Source: Viscum album
Lineage: Eukaryota > Streptophyta > Magnoliopsida > Santalales > Viscaceae
Assembly: GCA_963277665.1 (NCBI GenBank)
Contig: CAUJRU010000137.1
Location: 806,001 to 870,000 of the forward strand
Reading direction: 5' to 3'
Length of the DNA stretch: 64,000 nucleotides
Both the position numbers and the translations under genes were made by a program. Below the pieces are notes generated by a model. That model made no database searches and was not told where the DNA came from. It was given only the letters and a program-made list of their open reading frames with translations. This document shows positions 12,541 through 23,240 of this stretch, in pieces (within the stretch, counting starts at the first letter, position 1; each line of letters opens with the position of its first letter).

Positions 12541-13980
12541 TTAAACAATTATAAACCATCTAGTAAATGATTTCATTTGATCTTGGTGAATGACATAGGC
12601 TAGGGATATCGACTAAGACACATGATTTTAGGTCCCTCGTGATCCAATTCAAGGACTCCAAGATTATTGAATAGCCAATTTAGGTGACCTATTTGTATGG
12701 TAGAGAACTAGGAGAGGTTAATTAATAATGATTAATTATATTCATGTCTTAATTTTGTGATTTTGGGAAATTAAAATGAATCAATTAAATAAACTTCGAT
12801 AAAATTCCATGATATTGGGATTATGAAATCTCCTTGCTTTTCAAGAATCTCTCTTGGTTATCATCCATGAGTATCTCAGGAAGTAGAGGTTCATTAGTAT
12901 AAGATATATTATCATTATAGGATCAAACTGATAGAGGAGTATGAGACATGGAAGAGGTCTTTACATGACTTTTAGTATAAGATATTAGGTAAGTATGAGG
13001 GGACCATCTTTGATCTAGAGATAGAGAACTAGTTTGAGGAGCTCGAGATTTTCCACAGTCTGATTCGATCTCAATATGAGTTTTGGTTCCCATTGGTATT
13101 TAGTTATATATGGGGATCTGTGAATCAGTTGTGGGTTCTGTTTATTAGTGACCACAAAGAGACAAATTTCTTATGGCTAGACATTCATAAGGAGTTTTTT
13201 TGGAATTCCTATCATCAACGACGAAGGAAGTAAAGAGGTATGAGTTTCTATAACTTTAGTAGTGGATCATAATTTTATGGGATCTTAGGATTATATTAAA
13301 GTACCTTCTATAATTTAAATTTTTTTTTTCAAGATGAGGATTCTAGAGCACAACGTATAGAGGAGGCGTTTCGCCCAGTGATTAGGTATGTGGTCACCCT
13401 GTTTACGCTTTCTACATACCTATAGGTACATAATAAGGTGGAGGATATTGAGTGGATAATTTATTTGAAAGTTTATAATTAAAAGAGTGGACAAAAGGGA
13501 ATATATAGGAGTTGATATTCAGGTAGTAGGTTAGGTATGTTTAGGTATTTGGGGTTTTGACCAGTGGGGAACTGACCACGACAGGTCCCTTCATGTCCTT
13601 CTAGGGAATGTGGCTACCTAGAACCTACTAGTGACTTCAAATTTTTATTCTATTTATATGGCTGTCATGAAACCTCTAGGATAAGTTTCTAAAAGATTAT
13701 ATAGGTTATTTTTATATGAGTTTTCAAAACCCTTTTCAACTATATTAGCAGTTGCCTCTAAAGAAGTTTTAATTGTAGGGACTGCTAAAACCTATTTAGA
13801 AACTGAGGGAAGATGATATTGGTAGGGGAAACCTCATGATGGTCCTCATACTTAGAGAACTTGTCTATAGTGTTGTCATGGAGTCTTACAGTAGATAGGT
13901 AGAGGAGTTGGGCAAGGTTTTATACATGCGATGGAGGTGGCAACTCTAGTAGGGCCATAGGTTGTCAGAGTTACGATTAG
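12541..13980 (+). pseudogene. Gag-position region of element A; capsid domain not recognised
   Basis: This stretch precedes protease, where gag belongs, and aligns with 20716-22100 of B. I do not recognise the usual Ty3/gypsy gag signature seen in elements C, E and F. Three peptide blocks are shared with B in frame: RIxLxxEYxxW (A 12918; B 21078), KYEGxIxDLEI (A about 12992; B about 21150) and GIPIIxDxGxKE (A about 13201; B about 21369). In-frame conservation between two decayed copies points to a real ancestral protein. Whether it was a divergent gag or something acquired cannot be said. Stops and frameshifts break it throughout. Confidence 0.5.
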
Positions 13981-14420
13981 TTTAATATATACCCTTATTT
14001 GTACCTTGTTTAATTTTTGAGCCTCTCATACCTTTATATCTTTGAATTTAGTATATTCCTTGGGGAATATATGTGTAGAGACTTTCTGTGACCCTAGTGT
14101 TATCTAATCTAGTTAGAGGTTAGGATGCTTTGATTGACATGTTCCAGGGATATAGACTGGTGAGGGGGAAACACCATTTAGTGAGATTTTTTTTCAAGAT
14201 ATATCCATATGATGTTATAATTAGTATATATTGGTTTTATTATTTGTTTTCATTCATCAAATTTTTCTATAGGATAGTTTTATATTTTGATATGGAGGGC
14301 TAGCGAGTGGCATTTGTTGGTGAACAGAGATGTTGGATGGGTGGCAGACAAGTGGAGCCACTTTTGTCTTAGTTGGAGGAGTTATCAATGGAATATTAGG
14401 ATGCAGATGTTCCCAGAGTT
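13981..14420 (+). pseudogene. Aspartic protease and protease-RT linker of element A
   Basis: At 14006-14041 the frame reads LFNF.ASHTFIS, a decayed form of the retrotransposon protease active site LFDSGASHSFIS; the catalytic D is now N and the G codon is a stop. ICVETFCDP follows, a block that B also keeps as VCVET. The linker then reads VPRVV.EFLDVFSDEV near 14410-14460, matching the IPVVREFPDVFPEDL segment that leads into RT in chromoviruses. Role: cleavage of the polyprotein; inactive here. Confidence 0.65.
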
Positions 14421-15450
14421 GTGTAGGAGTTCTTGGATGTTTTCTCAGATGAGGTTATAATACAACCCCTTGATGTGATGTTGAGTTTTGGATAGAGTTG
14501 ATACTAGGCATGCCTTCAATTTTTATGGATCCTTAATAAATAATTCCTATGGAGTCTCATGAGTTGAGGATATAGATTGATGATCTACACATAGGGGTTT
14601 CATCTAACCCAACATGTCTCCTTGGAGGTCTATAATGTTGATCACTAAGAAGGTGAATGGTAGTATGAGGTTATATGTAAACTACAATAGGTTTAATCAG
14701 GTGACAGTGAAGAGTTGTTACCCACTTTCATGGTTCAAAAATCTTTTCAATGAAATGAAGGTATCCAGTTGGTTTTAATAGATCAATTTGTAGTCTAGAT
14801 ATCACTAGATAAGGTTGAAATATGAGGACATCCCTAAGACTACCTGCAGGTGTAGAAATGGGAACTTTTAGTTTTTATTTATTCCATTCAATGACATAAA
14901 CACACCAACTATGTTCATGTGGGTCATTAATTCCATATTTCATGAGTTCATGGACTAATTTGTTTTCATGTTCATCGATGAAATATTGATCTATATGAAT
15001 TTATAGGAGGATAATGCCAATAATATCAGAGTTTTTTTGCAGGTCCCATGACACCACCAACTCTATGGAAAACCATACAAGTGCAAGTTCTGGATGTGAG
15101 TGGTGTATTTTCATGCACATGTGGTGTCTCAATAGGGTGTGGTCATAGACCCATCAAAGATTGAGGTAGTTGTTTCTTGTTCAATACCCAAGAATGTGAT
15201 AGATTTTTAGTTTACTTGGTCTTATAAGTTATTATTTGAGGTTTATATCTGATTTATATTAGGTTGGAGCCCCCTGATAGCTTTGACTAGGAAGGACTAG
15301 GACTTTGTGTATATTGATTAGTACCAAACAAAATTTAGTTACCTAAAGGATAATTTGATCAGTTCCCCAAAAATTAAGTTTCCTAAATAGGGTGTGATGT
15401 TTAAGGTTCTATATGATGTATCCCATATGATCTTGGGATATATCTTGATG
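14421..15450 (+). pseudogene. Reverse transcriptase of element A
   Basis: Frame-corrected translation gives the RT blocks in order: fingers with KKVNGSMRLYVNYNRFN near 14650, CYPLSWFKNLF (family YPLPRIDDLF), INL.SRYH.IRLKYEDIPKT near 14790-14840, and FIPFNDINTPTMFM (from MPFGLTNAPATFM) near 14880. The active-site block FIDEILIYM is at 14971-14994, with the second aspartate of FIDD changed to E. VVIDPSKIEVVVS follows at about 15140. In-frame stops such as the one in the INL block and several frameshifts make it a pseudogene. The RT primes from tRNA to make cDNA in virus-like particles in intact relatives. Confidence 0.85.
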
Positions 15451-15775
15451 CAGTAGAGGATAGTCATCTCTTATGGGTCTAGGAAGTTGGGTTCCCATGA
15501 GTGTAATTAGGCCACCCATGATCTTCAGTTGGTGTTATTTGTGTTTGCGCAAAATTTATGGTAGAATTACCTCATCAGTGAGTGATTTATGGTTTCCATG
15601 GACCATAAGAGTTTGAAATACATCTTCTATCAGTGGGATTTGAATCTATTCTAGTGGAGGTGGATAAATTTTCTATTGGATTATAATTTTTATATCTCTT
15701 AAACCCTAGGAAAGTGTAATTATTTTACGAATTCACCAAGTCATAAGTCTTGATGAGATGTATTTCAGGAGTCTA
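15451..15775 (+). pseudogene. RNase H of element A
   Basis: HDLQLVLFVFAQNLW near 15515 matches the THDLELAAVVFALKIW block. MDHKSLKYIFYQWDLNL near 15598-15650 matches the DHKSLKY-(I/L)F-x-Q-x-(D/E)LN block that ends this domain. The Y-(D/N)-F-x-I-x-Y segment before integrase follows at about 15680. Several stops are present. In B the same domain lies at 38080-38420. Confidence 0.8.
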
Positions 15776-17296
15776 TAAACATTTTGAAAGGGATAGAGGA
15801 GCTTATAGAAATGCATCTTAATATTGGGGAAAGAGGTGGCTGAGATTGTCTTTATCATATGATTGTAGAGTTATCCGTGATGTAGAAGGTTGAGGAGTCT
15901 CAATAGGGAGAATCATAGGTAGAGGTGATGTGTGATTGTGTTAGCCATGGTGATACTCTAGAGGGATGTTCAAATGATGATCAGAATCAGATGTTGTTTT
16001 AGAGGAGGTTGTTTGTTTCATTGAAGATGTATGGGGTAGTTCTACATGAGTTTCATAGATAAAATTTATCAATATATCACAACATGACCAAGATAAGTCA
16101 TGGCTGGAGGAGACAACTTTGGAAGCAAGGTATGAAACTGTCCGTGGTAGAGTTTTTGGGGAAGTGTCTAGTTTTTCAGTAGGTGAAAGTAGATCACCAT
16201 GTACCTCAAGGTTTTTTTTCGGCCCTTGGATATTACCGAGTATAAATGGGAGTACATATAGATGTATTTCAACACTAGGAAACCCCAATATCAAGGTTGA
16301 AGTGATGCAATTTTGGTGATTATGGACTGGATAATGAAGTCAGCTCATTTTTTGACAATCTGTGAATCGAGTTTCATGAATATTTGGGAGATACGATATG
16401 TGGATGATGTGGTTAGACTTCATGAGGTAATAAAGAAAATTATCTCTAATTGGGATCCTTATTTTACCTTGTGAGTTTGGAGGGGATTTCAGTATTCCTT
16501 TGGGTCCCAGTTTCATGATATAATTACTTTCAACCCTTAGATAGATGGGAAAATAGAGTGAACCATCAAGACAATGGAGGATATATTGTGATATTTTATC
16601 TTGGATTTTGATGGATCATGGGTTAATCACATGGATTTTTTTTTCATTTTCTGACAAAAACTATCATTCATCCATTGTCATAAATCTATTTGAGGCATTA
16701 TATAGGTAACCATTTTTTTCTCTATTATGCTAGATAGAGGATGGGGAGTTAGTGATTCTTGGTCTTGATGTGGTGAAAATCATGACCAAGAAGATCCAAT
16801 TAGTATTGGAGTGGATAAGGGTGGAACAGAGCAGTCATAAGGACTATGCTAATCATAGGAGAAGGCCCCTGGAATGTTTGGTAGGAGACCATGTGTTCTT
16901 GAGGGTTTACCCTCATTATGGGAAATAAAGGTTTAATAGAGGGATTGAGATTTATCATTGGTTCATTGGGACTTTTGATGTTTTGGGGAAAGTTATAGAG
17001 GTGGCGTATCGGTTGGAACTACCATTGTAGCTAGATAGGATCCACAACGTCTCCCACATGTCCCAGCTTCATCAGTATCTTCACAATGACTCCCACATCA
17101 TTGTCTAGGGAGATTTGGATATCAAGGATGACATGAAATTCATTGAGACACTAGTAGAGATCCAGGATTGTTAATAAAAAGTTATGCATGGATGAACCAC
17201 CCCTTGGTTCATGTGCTGTGTTGGTATGGTGTCCTGGAGGAGAGTACTTAAGAACATGATATGAAAATGTATGGAAAGTACCCAAAGTTATTTTGA
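15776..17296 (+). pseudogene. Integrase and chromodomain-type tail of element A
   Basis: The zinc-binding region at about 15990-16215 retains H-x2-MTK-x-SH-x-L-RRQLW, EFLGKCL and VKVDHHVPQGFF (family VKAEHQRPAGLL). The catalytic core follows, with SAHFL at about 16340, a YVDDVVRLHEVIKKIISNWD block at 16396-16460 (family YV..IVRLHGVP.SIVSDRD), then NP.IDGKIE.TI and LDFDGSWVNH. The GPY/F region reads FIGTFDVLGKVIEVAYRLEL near 16960-17020, then HNVSHMSQLHQYLHNDSHII. The tail reads HPLVHVLCWYGVLEEST at about 17205-17250 and YGKYPKLF before the stop at 17294-17296, matching PLVKVLW-x-(N/H)-H-GVEEATWE...YPELF. The minus-strand open frame 15941-16294 opposite it is a shadow. Confidence 0.85.
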
Positions 17297-17984
17297 GTTT
17301 TTCCTTGCTCTATTTTTCTTTTATGATGTGACATTTTAACCTTAATTATTCATGATATGTTACTATTTCTCTTATTGATGATGTGTGTTATGGTTTGAGT
17401 GTATGAATAAGGGAAAACCCTTTCTTAATCAAGGAGTGTTATTTTACAACACATTTCAAAACTATAAAGTTGAGTTGTTTCTCCTCAAAGAGAACAATAT
17501 CTTGATATAAAGGGTGGGTTTCCATGTTTTTTGTGCTTGGGTAAGTGTTACGTGATGGTTGAGGGGGTTTTTTATTGGGTTTTATAGAGGTTAAAATAAT
17601 AATGAGGATGGTTATGTGAAATATAGGCTACTTGCATCTAGTTTATATAATGTGGTGTTGTTCCTAGTGGTGATATGGGGATGTGGTTGTATGGGGTGTT
17701 TTTTTGATGTTTTGGATTGGTTTGATGTGTTTGGTTGGTGGTAGTGTTTGGAGTGTAATGAGATCCCTGAGAGGTATCACATGGGGTAGTTGTTAGGGCC
17801 CTCCCATTTCTTTTTGGGTTTGGTTTTGATTCTAAAGGACAAGAATCATTTTAAAGGTATCTAATATAATGTTCCATTCCTTCTTGTCCTATTACTTTGC
17901 TGGTTTGTGAGATGGAGGTGTTTGGAGGATGCTTGAGGAGGTTTTAACAGAGTTTTGGGCTATAATTCTATTATAGTGGATATT

Positions 17985-18245
17985 TCATGATGTGAATATG
18001 TATTCATGTTTTATAGGTTGATTTATGTCCAGAAGGATGGAAATTCACGACCTGAGTTTTGGATGGGGGTTCTGTGCCTAATGAACTCATGATGTGAATT
18101 AAATCAAGACCAAGACACTATTAAAACCAGCAGTTGTTCATCAGGTTTTTAGTTTTAGGAGTTCACAACTTAAACTAGATTCACAAATTATAATGGAGTG
18201 ACTCACAAAAACTCACAATGTGAATATTTGATTCATTATGTGAAT
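17985..18245. repeat. Cluster of TTCAyrAyGTGAA near-palindromes in the LTR
   Basis: About six copies of a 14 bp dyad are packed into 260 bp, for example TTCATGATGTGAAT, CTCATGATGTGAAT, CTCACAATGTGAAT and TTCATTATGTGAAT. The second LTR copy has a decayed version at 58670-58945. Confidence 0.7.
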
Positions 18246-19079
18246 ATGGAGAGTTTTAACTTGTTTATAAATTATGGAAGCCCTTGGATTTAACCCATTT
18301 TTATCTTACTCCTCTTGTATTTAATAAAACCCTAGGTGATTTTAGGTGATCTTACAGACCCTTTACTCATACATTGATCCTTGGATTCTGGAGATTGATC
18401 ATTGGAAATCTATGGTTGGTTCTCCACTTTATCTCCTTGATTTCATTTATTTCTTTTTTTTGAAGGATTCACAATGGGGAAGATGCTTTTATAGAGGTGA
18501 GTTTAGAATGCTACTTTGGTGATCCCTAGGTGCGGTTCAGGGTGATATGAGGTTTCCTTATGTGGTTGTGGTTTCCAAGCTGTTTCTCCTTTGCCCTTTT
18601 GTGCATGGATAATTTGAAAGGTCCATTGAGGTAGGGGATCCTCGTTTTCTCTATAATTATGTGAATGTGTGTGGATTTCCTAATTTTTCATTCCATTGGG
18701 TGGATAGTAAGGGTTATATTAATATAGATAATTAATTGGATAAATCTAAAATTGATGGGAATAGGGATAAATCGCATGCTTTATTGCTTTTGATTTTATT
18801 GATGATGTGTTTATGCATGCTTGTTTCCATTGGTGAAAATCATGGATTTTGGGAACCTATATTATGCTATAGTTGATATTTATATGGACTCTTTATGTGT
18901 TTAATATTTGATCACACCTTTAATAAAAGGATAATAATTTATATAATTATAATGAATTGGTTTCCCATGGAAATCTGAAATTGTGTGATATTACCCATGC
19001 TAAATAATGAATTAAAGTAATGCAATCTCTTAAACCTAAATTTTTGGAAACTAGGATATGATTCTATGTGTGGTTCTTC

Positions 19080-19350
19080 TAATTTTTTTCCTTGTGTTAT
19101 GTGGGCTAATGTATAATGATGGTAGTGACTATATAGTTTGTGAAATGTGTGGGGTCATGATGTGATGGTTAGTTGTCATGGGATGTGATGTGTGTGGTTG
19201 TGTGATAGAAGTGATGTGTGGTGGTTGTGTTGTGTAAATGTAGTGATACATGGTACTAAACATGTGTGGTTGTTGTGGTGATATGGATTGGATAATGTGG
19301 TGTTTTGGCGATGGTTGATGCGATATGGATGAACTATTGTGTGGTGCAGT
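19080..19350 (+). repeat. GT-rich low-complexity tract in the LTR
   Basis: The plus strand is dominated by TGTGGT, GATGTG and GTTGTG runs with no fixed period. The counterpart is at 59790-60080 in the second LTR. No coding is seen. Confidence 0.7.
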
Positions 19351-20715
19351 TGTGTTACTTTCCTAGTTAGCCATGGAATAAATTGTAATGCTAAAAATGA
19401 AATATCATTGGTTGGTTTAAGAATAATAATGGGATGAAATTAATGTGTGTTAATTATCTTAAATGTATTAAATGATAAATCAACAGTCAATTTAAATGTG
19501 AATTAAATGGATTATTAAATGGGAACTAGGGGAAACTCATTAAATATGGAAAATTGTGGAACCTATAATTGAAATTAGAATTATGAGGTTGTGTGTTATG
19601 ATTGTGTGGTGTGATGAATATCGTGGTGATTGTGGTTAGGAAATATGTCATGTGGTACATTGGTAGTGATGAGGTGTATTCTAGTGTTGTTGATGTGAAC
19701 CCAAAGGTTGAGTACTGTGTGATATCTATCTATCATATATTTTCTGTAATTTTTATATACGCCCACCTAAGTTGGATAACCATACCAACACCCAAAGGTT
19801 TTTGGTTTTGGTGTTTTCCCCAATATCTAATATGATGGTGACAGGGATGGTTGGATACCCCCTCTTCCCCACTCTTCCTTCAGTAGTGATGACATGGGTT
19901 GGTGTTGGAGAATACCCAATAATGATATAAGTTGGTGTTGGATCTTACTCAGTATTGATAGGGATCTGATATATAGTGGGATCAGGCATGGTGGTTGGAA
20001 GTCACAAGGTTGATTTCCTTCACATTGTTGATACCCTTATTCCATAGTTATATGATGAAGTTGTGATGTGATGAGTCTGTAACATAATTATTTCTGATGA
20101 TATCACAAAATACTAGAACTTGCAAGGGTTTGGTAGGTAGGGATGTGTCTCAACTCACATCAGATATGGCTAGATATGTGATGTGATATGTATAGAAGGG
20201 ATGAGAGAATAGAACATTTGAGGTTTGGTAATGAGCATGGAAAATCAGCATGGAAGCTACCGTGGGGTGCCTTTATTTATATTATTGATACTATGTTGCT
20301 ATATTGGATGTGTGATTTGGTGAGCATGCCATGGTGAGGCTGGGATTGGTTAGTTGATCTGTTTAGGTGCTTGTTAGTTCTTATGTTTATTCAATGGTGC
20401 ATTAGTATCTTATTTTCACCTTTTCACTAGAGACCTTAGGTATAATACTACTAAGTATACATGTTTATTCTCACCCTATGTATATATAAACTATTATTTA
20501 GGTTTCCAGGTGGACTTTGGGGTCCGAGATGGACATTACTAAGCTTGGGTTTTAGAGATGTTTTTGAGTCACTGGCATAGGGATATCTTTTGGTATTTAA
20601 TTGAAAACTTTTATTTATATATATTTTTTCATTGTTAATGAATTGTTAGATGGTTTGGGTTTACTTTTATATTATTTTCTAGAGTTTATTGATGGTTATT
20701 TATCATATCTCTAAA

Positions 20716-22100
20716 CCTATGAAATAATGTTGGTTGATCTTAGTGCATGATATAGGCCAGGGAGACTAGCTAGGACATGATATTTTAGGGAACCCCACGA
20801 TCTGATGAAAGTAATTAAAGCTTACTGAATGACCAAGTGAGGTGGATCTATTTACAGGGTATAGACCTAGGAGAAGTACATGCATCATGATTAATTGTGT
20901 TCATATCTGAATTGGGTGGTTGTGGGAAATTAAAATGAATTAATTAAATAAACATTGATAAAATTACATTCTACTGAGATTAGGGTTTCTCTTTGATTTT
21001 CAAGAATGACTCTTGGTCTCCATCCATGAGTAGATTATGTAGTATAGGTTTAACATGATGATCTAGTTGATCTTTAGAGGATCGAACTGACAAAGGAATA
21101 TAAGGCATGGTAGTGGGATTTGTGTACCTTTCAGGGTAGAGTTTTTGGAAGTATGAGGGAATCATCCTTGATCTCGAGATAGTGCACTAATTAGAGGATA
21201 TTAAGATTTACTTCAGTGTGATTTGATCTTAGGCATAATTTTAGGTTCTATTGGTAATTAGTTATATATAGTGATCTATGCATCAGTGATGGACACTGTA
21301 TCTTGGTGACCAAAGTTGGAAAATGTTTTGTGGCCATAATTTCCGAAAGAGTTTTGTTTGGAATTCCAATCATCGATGATGATGGTAAAAAAGAGGCAGA
21401 AGTTTATATCCATTTAGTAAGGGATACCAAGTTTATGAGATCTTGATATTATATTCTAGTTCCTACTATAATTTTCTCCTAATGTATTGTTAGATGGGGA
21501 GTCCCGATCATGATGTCTGGAGGAGGTTTTACACCCAGTGATCAAGTATGTGGTCACCTCCTTTACGTATTCTATATACTTAGAGGTGTATAAGAAGTTA
21601 TAAGTTATTCAGTAGATGTTTATCTAGCATGTGACCTACAATATAGTTTCTATATGGGTGTTTCAAGGAATAGAGATATATGTAGTGGGTTACAAATGTT
21701 TAAGAATTTGGGGTTTCGACTAGTGGGGAACTGACTACGATAGATCCATTCATGTCCTTTTGGAGTAGGTGGATTTCAAACACCTTCTAGGGGATTCCCA
21801 TTTTCATGCTATGTATATGGGGGATATGTACACCACTATACTCAGTGTCTGACCACTTAGGGAGGCCAATTTTAGATGGGTGGACAAACCCTTTTTTGGT
21901 AGAAATAATAGTTTCCTATGAGGTAGTTTCAACAGCAAGGGGTAGCCTCATAATGGTCCTCTTCCCTAGGGACCTAGTCTAGAGTGTGGTCATGGAGGCT
22001 AAAAATATAGAGATAGAGGATCTGGGTGTGTTTAAATGCATGCGATGTAAGTGGAAGCACCAATGGGTCTATAGGTTGTCTGAGATATGATTATTTTATC
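20716..22100 (+). pseudogene. Gag-position region of element B; capsid domain not recognised
   Basis: It is homologous to 12541-13980 of A, including the RIxLxxEYxxW, KYEGxIxDLEI and GIPIIxDxGxKE blocks. Around 21355-21460 B is open over about 30 codons (GIPIIDDDGKKEAEVYIHLV). The usual gag tryptophan-rich capsid signature and a CCHC zinc knuckle were looked for and not found. Many stops; dead. Confidence 0.5.
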
Positions 22101-22560
22101 ATCTTCCCTTGTTTGTTACTTACTCTTTTCAAGAGTCTCATGCACTTTTATTGCTCATACATTGCTCCTTACCTTGTAAATGTATGTGTAGAGACTTATA
22201 GTTCCCATGGAGTTATCTATTCTAGTTGTAGATCAGGCTACTTTATTTGATGTGTTCCCGGGATGTAGACTAGTGATGGGATAATATTAATCATTGAAAT
22301 ATTTATTCCTCTTATAGATAAAACAACAAGATGTTATTATTGGAATGTAATTCTATATTCTATGAATTCATTCATTTATTAATTCTAGAGGAGAGTTTAT
22401 TTATCCTACATGGATTGTTATATAGTGGAGTTCATTGGAGAGTAGAGTTATCAAATGGGTGGAAGGAAAGTGATGCATTTTTGTCTCAGTCAGTGGAGTT
22501 TTCAGTGGAAGCTCAGGCTGAGGATATTTCCAGGGTTGTGGAGTATTTCCTAGATTTTCC
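22101..22560 (+). pseudogene. Protease and linker of element B
   Basis: LFKSLMHFY at about 22129 aligns with A's LFNF.ASHTFIS and is more decayed. VCVETYSSHGVIYSS follows, then a linker with SQSVEFSVEAQAED and VVEYFLDFPQ at 22520-22565 (family VVREFPDVFPE). An open frame at 22331-22567 covers the linker. No catalytic aspartate is left. Confidence 0.55.
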
Positions 22561-23240
22561 CCAATGAGGTTATAACACCAGCTCCACAAAGTGATGTCAT
22601 GTTTTAGATAGAGTTTCAACAAGGGGAATTACTGATTTTGATATATCCTTATCAAATAAAACCTACAAAGTTGTGTGAGTTGAGGCTGTAGGTTAATGAT
22701 CTAATGTAGAGGAGTTTTATATGACCTAGTGTGTCTCCTTGGGGTGATCTAGTGTTGTTAATCAATAAGGAGTATGTAAGTCTAAGTTTTGTATGGACTA
22801 TTATAGGTTAAATCATGTAACAATTAATAACCAATACCCTCTTCCAAGGATCAATGATATATTTGACCAGTTGAAGGGAGGTTGTTAGTTTTTAAAGATC
22901 AATTTGGGGCATGGATATCACCAAATGATGGTTAAATATAAGGATATCATGAATACTGTCTTTAGGTGAAGGTATGGGCACTAAGATTTTTTGGTCATTC
23001 CTTTCAGTGTTATAAATACCATATCTATTTTTATGAGGTTCATGATCTCCATATTTCATGAGTTCCTAGACTAGTTCATCATCATTTTCATCGATGATAT
23101 ATTGATCTACTTGGAGTCATAGGAGGGTCATGTTGAATATCTTAGATCTTTTTTACATGTCCTTCAACACCACTAGATCTATATAAATATTTCCAAGTGA
23201 AAGTTATAGACATGAGGGGTTCATTTCCTTGTACTTTTGG
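22561..23240 (+). pseudogene. Reverse transcriptase of element B, first part
   Basis: The RT blocks [15 protein letters not shown] (about 22838-22885) and INLGHGYHQMMVKYKDI (about 22900-22950) precede the active site FIDDILIY at 23087-23110, which keeps both aspartates of the (F/Y)(I/V)DD motif. The translation breaks off at 23240, where element C begins, and resumes at 37780 in the same block (VVIDPSKIE in A; VVIDPSKIEAVIS in B). Stops upstream, such as in the fingers region, make it non-functional. Confidence 0.85.
23236..23240. repeat. Target-site duplication, left copy, of element C
   Basis: TTTGG is partner to TGTGT at 37780-37784. Alignment with the uninterrupted copy in A (TGTGG at about 15120) shows both descend from a TGTGG-like target. 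Confidence 0.55.

Larger units (their letters stand above)
12541..20715 (+). mobile_element. Element A: Ty3/gypsy chromovirus-type internal region plus following LTR, 5' LTR missing
   Basis: Gag-position sequence, protease, RT, RNase H, integrase and a chromodomain-type tail run in order on the plus strand to a terminal stop at 17294-17296. They are followed by a region (17297-20715) that recurs after element B at 57966-61210. No copy of this LTR stands upstream of A; the sequence before 12541 is element G's RT in the opposite orientation. A is therefore truncated or rearranged on its left. B (from 20716) is a second copy of the same internal region, homologous from its first bases. Confidence 0.8.
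17297..20715 (+). repeat. LTR shared between internal regions A and B
   Basis: This segment follows the A pol stop and precedes B. It recurs at 57966-61210 after the B pol stop. Shared anchors include GATGTGTGTT(A/T)(T/C)GG (17381 and 58050), GAGATCCCTGAGAGGTATC-type (17760 and 58435), the TTCAC/GTGAA cluster (18000 and 58700), the GT-rich tract (19090 and 59790) and AGTTGATGTGAACCCA-like (19685 and 60410). The exact 5' edge is uncertain because both copies are preceded by homologous pol ends and no clear purine tract is visible. Similarity to the second copy fades at about 20715, so its 3' end seems truncated. Confidence 0.65.

Noticed and set aside
12541..12720. Continuation of G's minus-strand RT upstream of its active site (an IMCLSRYP.PMSF segment resembling VMPFGLTNAPATF)
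   Set aside because: The same DNA lies at the start of element B, where it follows an LTR and the reading does not fit RT. The few matches can be chance.
14160..14300. Envelope-like gene between protease and RT in A
   Set aside because: The hydrophobic run there comes from T-rich DNA, and the stretch aligns with the protease-RT linker of B.
15941..16294. 117-codon minus-strand open frame
   Set aside because: It lies exactly opposite element A's integrase, whose plus-strand motifs are clear; its own translation matches no family I know.
17297..20715. Host gene or exon in the GT-rich LTR region
   Set aside because: The region is repeated after element B and its small frames (19602-19835 and others) are not kept in the second copy.
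22026..22250. 74-codon plus frame with many cysteines
   Set aside because: It runs through the protease position of element B, in a frame that is partly offset; the cysteines do not form a known motif.
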